Shown here in pieces: positions 34,801 to 46,156 of a DNA stretch of 64,000 nucleotides; position 1 is the stretch's first letter; every line of letters begins with the position of its first letter. Origin of the DNA: Rhizophagus clarus. Lineage: Eukaryota; Glomeromycota; Glomeromycetes; Glomerales; Glomeraceae. The translations under genes were made by a program, and so were the position numbers. The notes under the pieces are model-generated. The model saw only the letters and a list, made by a program, of their open reading frames with translations. It made no database searches and was not told the origin of the DNA. The stretch is from positions 312,501 through 376,500 of the forward strand of contig BLAL01000080.1 in the NCBI GenBank assembly GCA_015698045.1, read 5' to 3'.

Positions 34801-37190
34801 TTGTGAATATCAAAGAGTCTATTATAGCGCTGGAATGTGATGTAACTAAAATACATCAAAATCTTAAAGCCCGAGAAATCTATTATCTATATAATGCTAT
34901 GGCACCCGAAGATTTCGAAAAAATGTTAAGTGATATAGACGAAATGTCTCTTATTTCTCATATTCATTCAGAAAAAGAAATACAATCCAGTGATAATTAA
35001 TCAGTTATTTTTTTCAGGTAGGTCCTCTCCCGCAGATCGATAAATTAAGGGAGTTTTTTTTCTGGCACAATAAATATTCAGTTATAGAAAAGATGGTAAA
35101 CAGATGAAAGGATACCTCCAGGACCAAGAATTCATTGAACAATAGCACGCCTTGTGAACATTAAAAAAGGTATTTGAAGCGGATGGGCAGAATGCAGAAG
35201 TGATTAATTCTCTTGTTATGCAAATAATAATGCTAAAGAAAAAATTACGTGATCATCATTCTCGACTCAAAAAGCTTGAAAAATCTGTAGACTGTATAGG
35301 AAATTATGTAGAAGAACAAACTGGCTTAGAAGCTGGCAAAGAACTAATAGATTCATCTGAGTCAAGTTCAGCTGAAGAAACTATTACAATAATAGTGGAA
35401 TCCGAGGAATCTGATTCAGATTATGCACCATGCAAGGCGCCTATCATCCCAGAAAAGAGGATTCGCAAAGTGAGTGTAAAGAAAAAATCTGGTAATAAGG
35501 AGATGAAACCTAGAAGGAATCCAACCTGAGCAGTTCGACCCAACTAGTCTGGAGCAGGCCAAAGGTGTTTAGCATAATCGACTAAATATTGCACAATTTT
35601 TTTTTTTCTCCTCAATAATTAGATTAACTTCCGCAGTATCAAAGGTTCAAGTGATGGAAAGCGAGCGCCAGGCCGAAAGTAAAAAAGATTCATCCAGTAA
35701 TTTACCTAGCGATCTGGGGGAAACAATCAAAGCATTCGAGAAAAGTCTGGAGGGACTAGAAAACATGCTAAAGTTGTTAAAATCTGATATTAATAAACCG
35801 TTTGATGTTACTGATCCTGTTCTACCATACAATTCGACCAAAACTAGTGATTATGCGAAGCGCCTTTGGCCCAGTCCGGAGCAGTGATCATCAGTTCGGA
35901 AGAATTGCTGAGCTCCTTCGGCCAAATTGTGCGACAGATAAATTGATCACAATGCAGGTCTGTGCGACAGGGGAATTTCTCACATATCAAGCGAAAAGAA
36001 ATTATAATAACCTTCCTATTCTTATTTTTTTCCCAAACAAATGTGACCTGAGGAAGAAAAATGACTAGTTGCGGTACAGGACTTACCCTAAAAGCTAAAT
36101 AGTGCCAACATAAGCATATGTTATGAAAGGCTGAGGACTTCGCAATTTCGAGATCACCAGGCGTAAAGCTAACTATTGTGTCTTGTAGAGTAGATCTCCA
36201 TGTGAAAAGGTATGAGGATTCCGTTTACATGTGCTTTCATGAAGCTCTTGGCATCATACGATAATGCTAATCACGCCTCATATCTCCTAACTTTTTCCCA
36301 GCAAGATATAAAGCATGTAGTGGTACGAAGAAGTTCAGCCAACTTTCCCGCAAAAAATTTAAGGTATGTTTATGCCAGAAGTTATGTATGTATGAGAGCG
36401 GAAGTTTCTCACAATGGACTCTTGCATTTAGGAAAGCAGAAATGACCAATATTACTCTCAACTGTCTTATCATCCCTAGTGGACAGTTTAATGCTCTTTC
36501 GCGCGATAATCTTTCTCTAATAATTACGCTTCCCAGAAATGGAGCCGTTAACACACTTGAAACTTCTATTCAAAGCGAGTTGGAACCTCCATATAATAAT
36601 ATACCTCTCGATATCCGTCAAGTTTATTATCCTGGGAGTGTGGACGAAAGACGTATGCAAACACAAGCTTTGATTTCCGCTTATTTCAAAGGAGATCCGC
36701 CAGCAAATTTATTCCATGTAGTAGCGTCCTCCATACCCCCACCAAGTTATTAGGATTTTCTAATATCATGTAACGATATAGTCACAATATATTGTAGGCC
36801 GGCTTCCGGCAATGATTTATTTCATAAATAAAAAGTATGATTATTATTTTATCATGTCATCCGAGCTTAAATTAGAAGAGTTAAAAATCAAAATAACCTA
36901 ACGCGGAAGGAAGGTGAATTATTGAGATTGCGAATTGAGGCTCTTCCAAAGAATGCACCTTGAACTTCTTGAACCTATATCATTCGCGAAGATAAAGAGA
37001 TCGATGAATTAGTAAAGTACTTACAAAAAAAATGTCGTTTTTATTATAGTGAAACTTGTTATCTTCAATCCAGAGTCGGCAGTCTAGTATATGAAAATAT
37101 GGGGCTAAAACGGGCTATAGATGATCTTACAAAAGAGTTGGATCTTAGAGAAAAAATCGCAAATTTCAAGATAAATGTATTTTAATAGCC
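31900..37190 (+). mobile_element. Polinton-like / viral element, broken fossil
   Basis: A run of plus-strand gene remnants in one orientation. Parts: small adaptor-like pieces (about 32.36-32.9 kb); a region matching protein-primed family-B DNA polymerases of Polintons and related plasmids or viruses (about 33.0-34.45 kb), recognised by the words preceding and including IIADFEADNK and by a later KDH-type word; short acidic or coiled-coil frames (34749-35000, 35200-35529, 35651-35887); a frame at 36388-36753 and helical pieces to about 37.19 kb, all unidentified. No integrase, packaging ATPase or capsid gene is recognised, nor terminal repeats, so boundaries are uncertain. The polymerase part is broken many times, while some small frames are still open, suggesting moderate age. 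Confidence 0.55.
34714..35085 (+). repeat. Repeated 16-bp signal between small frames of the virus-like element
   Basis: ATAAATATTCAGTTAT occurs exactly at 34714-34729 and 35070-35085, each a few bases to about 20 bases before an ATG. A second recurring block, TTCGACC(A/C)AAC with ACTAGT or CAAGT, is found near 31911, 34657, 35533 and 35832. These look like shared gene-boundary or promoter signals of the element. Confidence 0.5.
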
Positions 37191-37593
37191 CAAATACTCC
37201 TTGACGAAGAGCCATTAATCGACTATCGCCCTTCTTTCTTGCAAGGATTAGAGCTTGATGCCTTCTTCTTTCGAAAATATTGAGCTCAGCATCGGTTTCA
37301 TAGCACCAGCTGGTATAAAGATGTCAAAAAACTCGAAGAAACTGTTAATTGTGATCTGCAAAAAAAGGTGGATAGTGGAATCTTATGGTGCAGTATGACG
37401 AAAAACTGGAAATTGTTATTCCAGAAAGGTTAATCAAGCATCCAAAAGGTTCAATTTCTTATAATTAGCAACTTATATAGTAATATACGCAATTCATTGC
37501 TACCTATTGACCTTACAATACGTTTATACATTATCCTGGCTTTTTACATATCACTATATCAGACATTGATACAATCATTAGTAAATTTCAAAT

Positions 37594-37970
37594 TTGCGGG
37601 ACGTGACATCAAAAATTGATCACTTGAAATGCGCAGAACTTGCAATAATGACATCAGACATAAATATAGTGATGTGTGAAGAAGAATTTAATATAAATAA
37701 AATGACATTTTTTAAAACTTATACAGACATTTTTAAATCTATACAAACATTTTTAGACCTATACAACATGGAAAAACTTGGTAAGAAAGTGTTTCTTTTC
37801 CATTTCTTTGTTAACATATTAACAAGTTTATATATTTTTATACTATTACTACAGTATTTTTCTTGATATTTCAAAATTTTTTGGCGCATTAATCGCCATT
37901 GTAAACCTTTTTGCAGTGCTTATTTATGTTGCCCGAATTAAAGACGTATGTACAGTATATGTATAGGAAC
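37594..37970 (+). CDS. Possible small membrane protein, incomplete model
   Basis: A frame of about 60 codons (from MTSDINIVMCEEEFNINKMT) ends at a GTAAGAAAG donor-like site (37780), and about 100 bases later a second coding-like stretch contains a membrane segment (FFGALIAIVNLFAVLIYVA) ending in a stop near 37965. The two do not join in phase with the acceptor I see, so the model is incomplete or the gene is decayed. Function unknown. Confidence 0.3.
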
Positions 37971-38028
37971 CTTAAATGATATCACCTATTTCACATAATA
38001 ACATTGTGATTTTTGGGAAATTTCATCA

Positions 38029-38244
38029 ATGAGTAGTACATTAAAGGAACGAATCGAGAACATAGCAGAAAGGAATGATCTCTTGAAAGATAAAATCGAA
38101 AACATAGGACAAAGGAATGATCTTTTGAAAGAAAAAATTGAAACTTTGCGAGAAAAAATTTCATTTGAATTTAAAAAGACGAATTCCAAGCTTGAAAAGC
38201 TTGACGAGGGGCTAAAACTTCTTTATAATAATAATTCAGTGTAA
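38029..38244 (+). CDS. Small coiled-coil protein with 14-residue repeats (71 aa)
   Basis: Single frame of 71 codons. Residues 4-47 consist of three near-identical units of about 14 residues (LKERIENIAERND, LLKDKIENIGQRND, LLKEKIETLREK), followed by a charged helix (FEFKKTNSKLEKLDEGLKLL). This predicts one continuous coiled coil, probably an oligomer. The ATG follows a stop-rich AT leader. No family is recognised. It could be a late small gene of the neighbouring virus-like element or a host gene. Confidence 0.45.
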   Translation: MSSTLKERIENIAERNDLLKDKIENIGQRNDLLKEKIETLREKISFEFKKTNSKLEKLDEGLKLLYNNNSV

Positions 38245-38939
38245 ATACGATGTCATAAAATGCATTAACTCTCAAAGAATCGGCAAGACTTTGTGAATCA
38301 CAATTTTCTACGTGAATAACTTTGTTGTTTGGTTAATCAAAAATCATGTCAATTACAGGACTGAACTCGCACCGTTCATATTGCTAAATTATAACAGATG
38401 TGTAAAATTTATTGCTTAACTGTTAATATTATTTCTTAATAAAAAAAACTTGCTATGCAATTATTTTCTCGATATACATAATGCATGTAACGTATTCCGA
38501 AAATGTTCCGAATTTTTACTATTATGGTTCCACTCCGAAAAGTGATCATTTTTCGGAATAATATTTTATGTTATTACCGAAAACACTCAAATTATACTCG
38601 GTAAATTTTACAAATCTAAACGGAATATTATTAGATGATTTATACAGATATTATTCAAAAGTACTTAATAAATTTATTGAATGCAAACGGAATATTATCA
38701 AGATACATTTTATATTTGCAGGATAATACATACTTCCATTTTTCACTGGTGATACTTAATCTATTATGAAGACCTCTCTAAAATTTGCAAAACTATTTAA
38801 GTTACATAATTTAATGAACCAAAATTATAAATGTAAGAAATTGCTTACCTGATAAGTCCAATATGTATCGTGTGATAAACGAATAAAATCCTTCAATAAA
38901 TAACTTCAAAATTTCTTTCAAGAAAATCGGATAAAACAT

Positions 38940-40030
38940 TCTCCAGAGACCTATAAAAAATAGAAGAAATGTTATTTTTTAAGAAAAAAAAAAATTAAGG
39001 TCTCAAAGACTTGGAGCTTTGGAAAGAAGCTAAAGTTCCTACAAAACCGTAAAAAAAAAATTCAAATCTTTTTTTTAACAAAGTTTTAGAAAAATTTTAT
39101 TCTTTACCTATACAAAGTCCTAAAAAAAAAAACTTAATAAATACGTCAATATAATTTTTTTTAATAAATTTTTGACGAAAATATCTATGGATCCTAGTAT
39201 CAAAATAAATCATATTTAAAAAATAACTTTTTAAAGGTTTTTTATTAAATTCTCAGATTTTTTTTCGAAACATACCTGAGATCTGGAATCAAATTTGACC
39301 AGATTCCTACTAAAAAAGCGGTAACATTTCACGTTTCAAAATTGAAACTGGTAATCCATAATAAGAAAAAATAAGCTGTCAGCCATAGTTTGTTAAAAAA
39401 AAAAAATAATTTAAGATGAAAAATAACAACACCAACCGTGCATCCAAAAACCGAAAAGTTACCTAAAAGATAAAAAGCACGAGACGTTAGTAATCGTTTC
39501 ATTAATCGAATTAATTCAAAGGAAAAAACTCGCTTACCAAATTTTTTACACGTCTAGATACTCCAAAGAATATAAAAGAAAAATAATGAAACGTTCGTTA
39601 GTAGCTGTTTTGTTAAAATACTTAACTAGCGTCCAAACCAGAGACCCGAAAGAGCCATTAAAAAAAGAAAAAGAAACGAACTATTAGTACTGTTCGTTAA
39701 ACATAAATGATTATAAAAAAACATGAAAATAGCCCATCATAATTTTCACACATCCTTCCTGCCATTTAAGAGATTTCCGATTTCATGTCAAATTCCATGT
39801 GTTTAAGACCTGTCTATCTAAAAAAGAGAAAGTTGAAACGTTAATAAAATGTTTTTTAAACGAATAATTAATAAAAACCAACACCCTCTTACTAAATTTC
39901 CATGCGTCCAAATATCCAAAGAACCAGTCGTATACAAAAGAAAATAATGAACTGTTAGTAAAGTTCGTTGAAATAAAAATAAAAAAAGAATTTCAAAATT
40001 TCGCTTCTAAGGAGACTGATAGAACTGTCC
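38940..40030 (-). repeat. Tandem micro-exon/intron-like units, array B
   Basis: At least six units on the minus strand. Best bounded exon-like pieces: 39462-39433 (ATCTTTTAG acceptor, GTGTTG donor) and 39309-39276 (CTTTTTTAG acceptor, GTATGT donor); good donors also at 39892 (GTAAGAGG) and 39537 (GTAAGCG); acceptors at 39818 (CTCTTTTTTAG) and near 39051 and 38950. Branch motifs TACTAAC or TACTAAT recur before the T-tracts. Exon pieces are related to each other around the word TTTGGACGCATGG. It is therefore a tandem duplication of an exon plus intron unit of about 100-150 bp. No continuous reading frame links the units. Confidence 0.5.
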
Positions 40031-41100
40031 AAAAAGTTTCGTTTTTCAACAGAAAGTGTGAGAGTGGCGGATAAGTAGAAAAAAGACGAGGGAAAGGAGA
40101 GGGAAGGTAAAGGACAACGAGAGAAAAAGGACAAGAGATTAGACGAAGGGAAGAAAAAAAACGAAGGAGAGTTTAGAAAAGTTAAAAAAAAAAGTGTAAA
40201 TCAATTTAAACTTTGAAATATTCGATCATGGTTCAAGAATTCAAGTCGAATACAACAGTCAAGCTGATCATTACTAGCTGTGCCATTGATTGGTATTATC
40301 ACATTTTAGATGAACTTTATTGAAAAATATTGCTAATAAAAATATTCTAAGTAAAATTGTTTAATTGGTACGTTAATAATAGAAAAGAGAAAAAAAAATC
40401 TTTTAGAAATAACTATAGTTTGGATATCCTTAATTGTTAAATAATCGTCAATTTGAATACAAAATCGGAATATCTTCAAAATTTTTCGCTGATACTTGTT
40501 ATCATATTGAAACTACTAAATTTCAACTTGAAATATAATCGGAATATTATCGGTATAATCGGAATGTTTTCAATAAATTCGGGATCTGACAAAAATTTTT
40601 TATAGGGGGCCATATATATATAAGTTAAAAGGATAAAACGCATTGTGGTAAACAAATAATTTTTTTTGCGTTCAGCCTCGAAGAATACATGCCCTCCGAT
40701 TTTATAATTTTGCATTAGTTCAGTCGTGGAGCCTATTTGTGATGGAAAACATAGGAATCATGGATTACATGGCGAATGGTATAAAAATGAAACGGAATAT
40801 TGTCTTACCTGCAACACTTCAAGCAGTAAATTCAAGTTCGCGATTGTGGCTTAGACCGGTCATGTAGGCAAGATTTGCATGCGCAATTTTTTCAAAACCA
40901 AAGTGTTATAATTTCTTCGAGTAAACATGTTAGAATGGAGGGTTATTGCACGAAAAAATAAAGTCCGCAGTTATTAGTATAAAACATTATACAGTGTATC
41001 ACGGGCATTGTCCCATTTATTTAAAAATTGGTGTATTGATCTAAAGTGTATCTATTTTTAATGTTCTATTAATATGTCGTATATCGTCATACATTTTTTT
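40030..41100. other. Purine-rich block and spacer, no gene seen
   Basis: 40065-40195 is almost pure purine on the plus strand (GAGGGAAAGGAGAGGGAAGG). The rest has no supported gene. Confidence 0.4.
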
Positions 41101-41109
41101 TCTTGAAAG

Positions 41110-41917
41110 TTCTATGGTGTACGCAGTCTAAAGCCACCACTTTTTATTATGTGACTTCAAATGAATAGAAAAACAAATTAATTAATATATATTTATAATT
41201 TTTTCTGTAAAATTATAGTTTGAACAATGCTCTTTCATATAACAGAGAGATTTTTCAAATCGGGTTACTGTAGCATGAGCTATATAAGTTTAAATTTCAG
41301 TAACTTTACTAAGTTTAATAGTAATTTAGTAAAAATTTGGCTGGAGTCATAAGGTGATATTTTATCCAAAGTTTCATTGTGAATTCAATTTTATCAAGAT
41401 GTTTTGGTGTGCCGTTAAATGATATACCTGTAATAATTGTGATTATTCATTTAAGTCATTAGAAAGAACTGTTCTGGAAGCAAATATATCATTTTTGATT
41501 CGTGTAACCTTAGCGTTACTGCAGAAAGCATCACACCCCATTTATAGCAGTACTGTATAATGTTTATTTATATTATGCATTGGTGTGACGAATAGTTGAG
41601 GCGAATCAAAAAGGGTATTTTTGCATTCCGGAAGCATTAAATTCTGTTCTTTTAGAACAAATTAGACAATATTCTCGTTGTTCTTGAAGGTTTATGGACG
41701 TGTATAGCAAAGGTTTAACAGGCACTGCAGCTTTATATGCTGTAATCACATCGGAGAATTCCTGAAAATGGGATATTTATTTAATAAAAACTATTGGTCC
41801 ATTAAATTCGTAATCACATGATTAAAGTTTTGGCCAATAAATTTTTTTCACGTGATTTTATTAAAATTTGGCCGCAAAATCAAAAAGCGGCGGCTTTAAA
41901 CTGCGTGCACCATAGAA
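41110..41917. mobile_element. Non-autonomous DNA transposon with about 35-bp inverted ends
   Basis: Left TTCTATGGTGTACGCAGTCT onward to CCACCACTTTTT and right AAAAAGCGGCGGCTTTAAAC onward to CACCATAGAA pair with only a few mismatches over about 35 bases. The 0.8-kb interior has no coding frame. No clear target duplication is seen, so the superfamily is open. Confidence 0.6.
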
Positions 41918-42307
41918 ATCTGACTAATTTTGTACCATAAAATTACAGTTTATATACTAAAAAATACTGAAAAATGCATAAATTACACGTTTTTTAATGT
42001 ATAAAGTTTTATCAAAATTTAAGAAAATTTCTATTGTACATGGTGCTGTATCACATGATTTTATAAAAAACCTTTAACTATCAAATTGTCAATTTTATTT
42101 CAGATTTTATTAGCTAATTTTATAATAAAAAATAAGTTACATTACAAAATTGAAAGAATCAACAAAAGGGATAAAGTAAAGTAAGAGAAATAAAGGAAAC
42201 AATACAAGAAAGGTCAAAATACCCACCCATAGAAAAAAGGAAAAGAAAATCGGTTAATATCATTTTAAAGAAAATAAAACAATGAGAAAGAGATGAAAAA
42301 GACTTAC

Positions 42308-42550
42308 TTGAATATTCACTGAGATGGTGCATGTCTAAAAAAGAGACAATGGTTAGTAAAACAAAGGGAAGAATGAAAAGAAAACAAAAAAAAGTAAAAC
42401 TCACCTTGAATTTCCACTGAAATGGAACTAAAAACAGCCACGCCTAAAAAAAAAAATGATAAGTTAATAAAAGTCAAAAGAAAGGAGAATCAAAGCAAAA
42501 AAAACTACCTATTACCTTCTTGAAGTTAAAGGAGTAGCTAAAGGTTGCAC
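42308..42550 (-). repeat. Tandem micro-exon/intron-like units, array C
   Basis: Three exon-like pieces on the minus strand with near-consensus splice sites: 42550-42516 (35 b, TTTTTAG / GTAATA), 42443-42405 (39 b, TTTTTTAG / GTGAGT) and 42334-42308 (27 b, TTTTTTAG / GTAAGT). TATTAAC and TTTACTAAC lie before the T-tracts. The last two pieces share CAGTGRAWATTCAA, so they are duplicates. Lengths 35, 39 and 27 do not keep a single frame without stops being checked; coding status is unclear. Confidence 0.5.
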
Positions 42551-42895
42551 CTAAAAATCCAAAAAGAAATGAAAAAAATAAATAAACTATTTAACACATG
42601 TAAATTACATTATTAAATTATGTGTCCTATGTTCAGACACAGTGTAAATTAAGAAATTTTCTTCCATTAATTTAATCAACATTTAAATAATGAATTAATA
42701 TTATTTTATTAAATCTAAAATAATACAAATATTTCTTTTTCTACTACATTTCTTTAATTCAATTAAAAAACCAAACTCCCCCATACTGTATCAATACCTA
42801 CAGTAATTCTAGAATTATCCAAGTCTATTCAAGAGTTGATTCCTACAAAAAAGAAACCAAAATTTTTTATACGAAAAAAAAACAACTCACGAAAA

Positions 42896-43095
42896 AGAAA
42901 TCAATCCATGAAAAAAGAAATCATCCCACAAAGAAAAAAATCATCCCACAAAGGAAGAAATCAACCTATGAAGAAAGAAATCAACCCACAAAGTAAGAAA
43001 TCAACCCACGAAGTAAGAAATCAACCCATGAAAAAAGAAATCAACACATAAAGTAAGAAATCAACCCATGAAGAATGAAATAAATCTATGAAAAG
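42896..43095. repeat. Minisatellite, about 20-bp unit, about ten copies
   Basis: Unit AAATCAACCCACAAAGTAAG and variants repeat head to tail. The open frame through it on the plus strand (KKEINPQSKKSTHEVRNQPM) is produced by the repeat and is not considered a gene. Confidence 0.8.
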
Positions 43096-43539
43096 GAAAT
43101 AACTTACAAAAAGAACTGACCTACAAAAAAAGAAAGAATCCTAAACCAGACCTTTAAAAAGAAAAAGACTCTCACCTATAAGAAAATTAAACAAAACAAA
43201 AAAAAAATATAATGTAAAAATTATCTTTAACGAAAAAAAATATTTTACAAAAAGAAAGGGAAGTGGTGAAGAATAAAATAATAAATAAAAATTTTTACTA
43301 AGTTGGAAAAATGAAGAGGAAATAAAAAAAAATAGGGAATAAAAAATATAAGGGAACCAAAAACAAAATTTTTTTTAAAAAAAAGAAAAAAAAGTGAAGT
43401 TGGAAAAAAAAAAGAAACTTTTTTTTTTAAAAAGGAGGGTGGGAAAGAGTAAAATTAAAAATCAGTTTTTCGCATTAAAAATTGTGATCAACAAAATTAC
43501 CTGCGCCTTAACAGTTAATGTTATTTTTTTAAGACACAT

Positions 43540-43643
43540 AAATTCGAATTCTAGAATCGAGAATCGAATCCTGCGAAACGATTAATCATGATTAATCGAT
43601 TCTATAATCGATTCTAATAATGGGAATCGATTCCAATCCCTAT
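43540..43643. mobile_element. Truncated hAT MITE end (AATCGATT type)
   Basis: Ends in GGGAATCGATTCCAATCCCTA, the mirror image of the TAGGGATTGGAATCGA tip of the complete element at 52391. Internal ATCGATT repeats are shared. The left tip is missing. Confidence 0.5.
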
Positions 43644-43873
43644 TAGAGAGAGAGAGAAAAAAAATATGGGAAATAAAAAAAAGGAGGGTATAAAAAAAAA
43701 TGGGTCATAACAAAACAATAATCACGTGATCACATGTTATGATACCTGATACGAAATAGCAATAAAATTATTAAGTTTAAAATTCTGTATAAATTCTGTA
43801 TAGGCGTATACATTTCGTATATATTAATTTTTTAGAAAAAAGAAACGCATCATTTTCGTATACAGATTTCTTA

Positions 43874-44850
43874 TAGGGATGGTATCGGGTCAGGTTGCAG
43901 TTTTGATCCGACCCGATTGACCCGTTAACCCGAAAAGAATTATTGAAAAAAAAAATATGTAATAAAACGGTAAAACCATTTCTTTAAAGCCCGGATTTGT
44001 CTGGGTTGGAGAATAATTTGGAACCAGACCAAAAATTTTGTTTCAATTTTGTCCGGGCGTCCAGTCCAGTCCCATTAAAAAACGTTAATTAATTGTATTT
44101 TAAACAAATTGAAAATACTTAAAACTTTTTTTTTAAATGAATCAAAAAAACGTTAGCTAAACGAATCAGAAAAACTTTAATTAAACATTCTTTAACGTTT
44201 TTTTTATTAATACGATTATAAGAGTTAAAAAGCGTCAATAAATGAATTTTTTTAATAAAACGAGTTTTGAATTAAAATATTTATTTAACATTTTTTTAAA
44301 GCGAATTATAACATTTTTTTTTTATTAATACGAATATACGAATTAAAAAAAGTTTTAATAAATAAACTATTTTTACTAAAACGGATCAAAAAACATCAAT
44401 ACGTCTTTTGACACTTTTTTCAGATCAAAAAACAAATAAACGTTTTTTGACATTTTTTAATAAATTAAAATTAATTTTTTTATTAAAATGAATTAAAAAA
44501 CGTTGAATAAACGTTTTTTTATTAGACCGAATTTAACAAACTGTTACTTAGCTTTAACTTTTTTTTTTGATAATGTGCAACTTTTTTTTTTTATTAAATT
44601 GCATATTAAAAACGTTCTCAACTTTTTTTTATTAAATTATATATAAAAAAAAAACGATTTCGCAAGTTATAAAAAAGTTTCTACAGCGTTTTTAATATAC
44701 AATTTGATGAAAACATTTTAGCAACGCTTTTTTATTAATCATTTTAAAACTTCAGGTAATCGGGTTACCCGGTTACCCGAAGTGACCTGAATACTTTCGG
44801 GTCAAACGGGTCGAGTCGGGTCTGAGCAGGTCACCCGAACCGAACCGAAA
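43874..44850. mobile_element. Probable hAT-like element with CGGGTCGGGT-type ends, one tip lost
   Basis: Starts TAGGGATGGTATCGGGTCAGG with CCGACCCG repeats; the other side (44757-44845) has ATCGGGTTACCCGGTTACCCG and GGGTCGAGTCGGG. The interior is A/T-rich with ACGTTTTTTTATTAA-like repeats. The left tip is hAT-like; the right tip is not found. Confidence 0.4.
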
Positions 44851-45436
44851 AAAATTTTATTTAAAGGGAACAGATTAATATCCTCATATAAAAAAAAATT
44901 TGATTAATTCTATCATACTTATTCTGAAAATTATCCCATCTTGCAAATCGATTAAGCTAGTCAGTAGCTAGTCATTGATTACAAATTTGAAAAAGAGATA
45001 AGCGAAAAAAATAGAAACTGCTTGTCAACTTTTGGAACAGATTTGCGATGACTTGTCAAGATTCTTAGATTAAACCATATTATTACTTTTTTGTTTTTAT
45101 TATATTTGTTTTTTTTCAAATAGATTTATTCAAATATAGAATTATTTAATAATTTTATACGAACATTCCCGAAACCAATTGATTAATCATCTGGCGCAAA
45201 CGTGCAATAGTTAAAAAAAAGCGCTATATGGGTAGATATGCAAACGCTTTATTAATATATGTTTGAAATACAACTGCTATTTACAAGTTAAATCATTAAA
45301 AATAAATATTTGTAGCTCTCTGATCACAAACTTATCATGAATATTTTTTGTTATTCTAACAACGTCTTCCTAGACAATCTGTTTAACTATGGCACTAAAT
45401 TTTTCTAACCACTTCCCTTTATCAGTTATGTTCCAC

Positions 45437-45730
45437 CTATTTGCATTCTCGACAGTCACAACAAGTAATTTTAGTTCTCCCTCCAATTTTATAAATTCTG
45501 AAAATGACATTTTCTCTCCAAACTTGATAATTCCAATGATTTGACACAAACCAAAGTAATCCCGAATAATTCTTGATATAGATCGGAGAGAATTTGCGAC
45601 AAAATTGCAAGGCCAAAATCAATTAGATAGAAATGGCCATTTCTCTGTATAACGTTTCGTATGGCCACATCTCCATGCGTGTAACTACAGTGCATGTATC
45701 TTCAGTGACATCATTAATATAATTGACTGA
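45437..45730 (-). pseudogene. Fragment of a protein kinase gene (C-lobe)
   Basis: Minus-strand frame with the catalytic-loop word YTHGDVAIRNVIQRNGHFYL and IDFGLA, that is HGD-xxxx-N and DFG in atypical kinases (Bud32/FunK1-like form, HGD rather than HRD). The N-lobe is absent, the piece just upstream is in another frame, and downstream the reading continues in a different frame (VENANRWNITDKGKWLEK). It is a decayed host gene copy. No parent copy is present in this window. Confidence 0.6.
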
Positions 45731-46156
45731 TAAATTTATACATATGAATACATCATTATATCATTTTAACGAAAAAATTTTTTTCTGTCAGTCTATCCCT
45801 TATGTTCTTATGCTCGTTACACTCGCTGCGTAGAAATACAAGTTAAAAATATCCGTACTTAAAGTACAAAAAAAATAGGGTAAATAAATAAATAAATATT
45901 TACATAATAAATAAAATTAAGAGATAAAAGCCTTTTTACCTATTGCGAATTCTTTTTAATTAGGATTTGTCCAAAATAGTAGAAAAATATTTTAAAGATT
46001 TTTTTATTATCAAAAAATATTGTACTTATTTTTTTATGTTTATGTTGCGCCCTTGATTTTCACGTTGCGTCGTTAGGGGCTGCGGCGTTTAATAAAAAGG
46101 ATTAAAAAAAAAAAAATTTTTTATATCTCTTACTTCTGACTGGTCCATGTTTAAAA

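Noticed and set aside
35647-36554. Minus-strand frames at 35647-35841 and 36267-36554
   Set aside because: Antisense shadows of the virus-like element.
42836-43051. 71-codon Lys/Asn-rich frame
   Set aside because: It is the translation of a 20-bp minisatellite; no start context, splice sites or homologue.
42880-43100. CRISPR-like array
   Set aside because: Eukaryotic window, units are contiguous without spacers, so it is a minisatellite.
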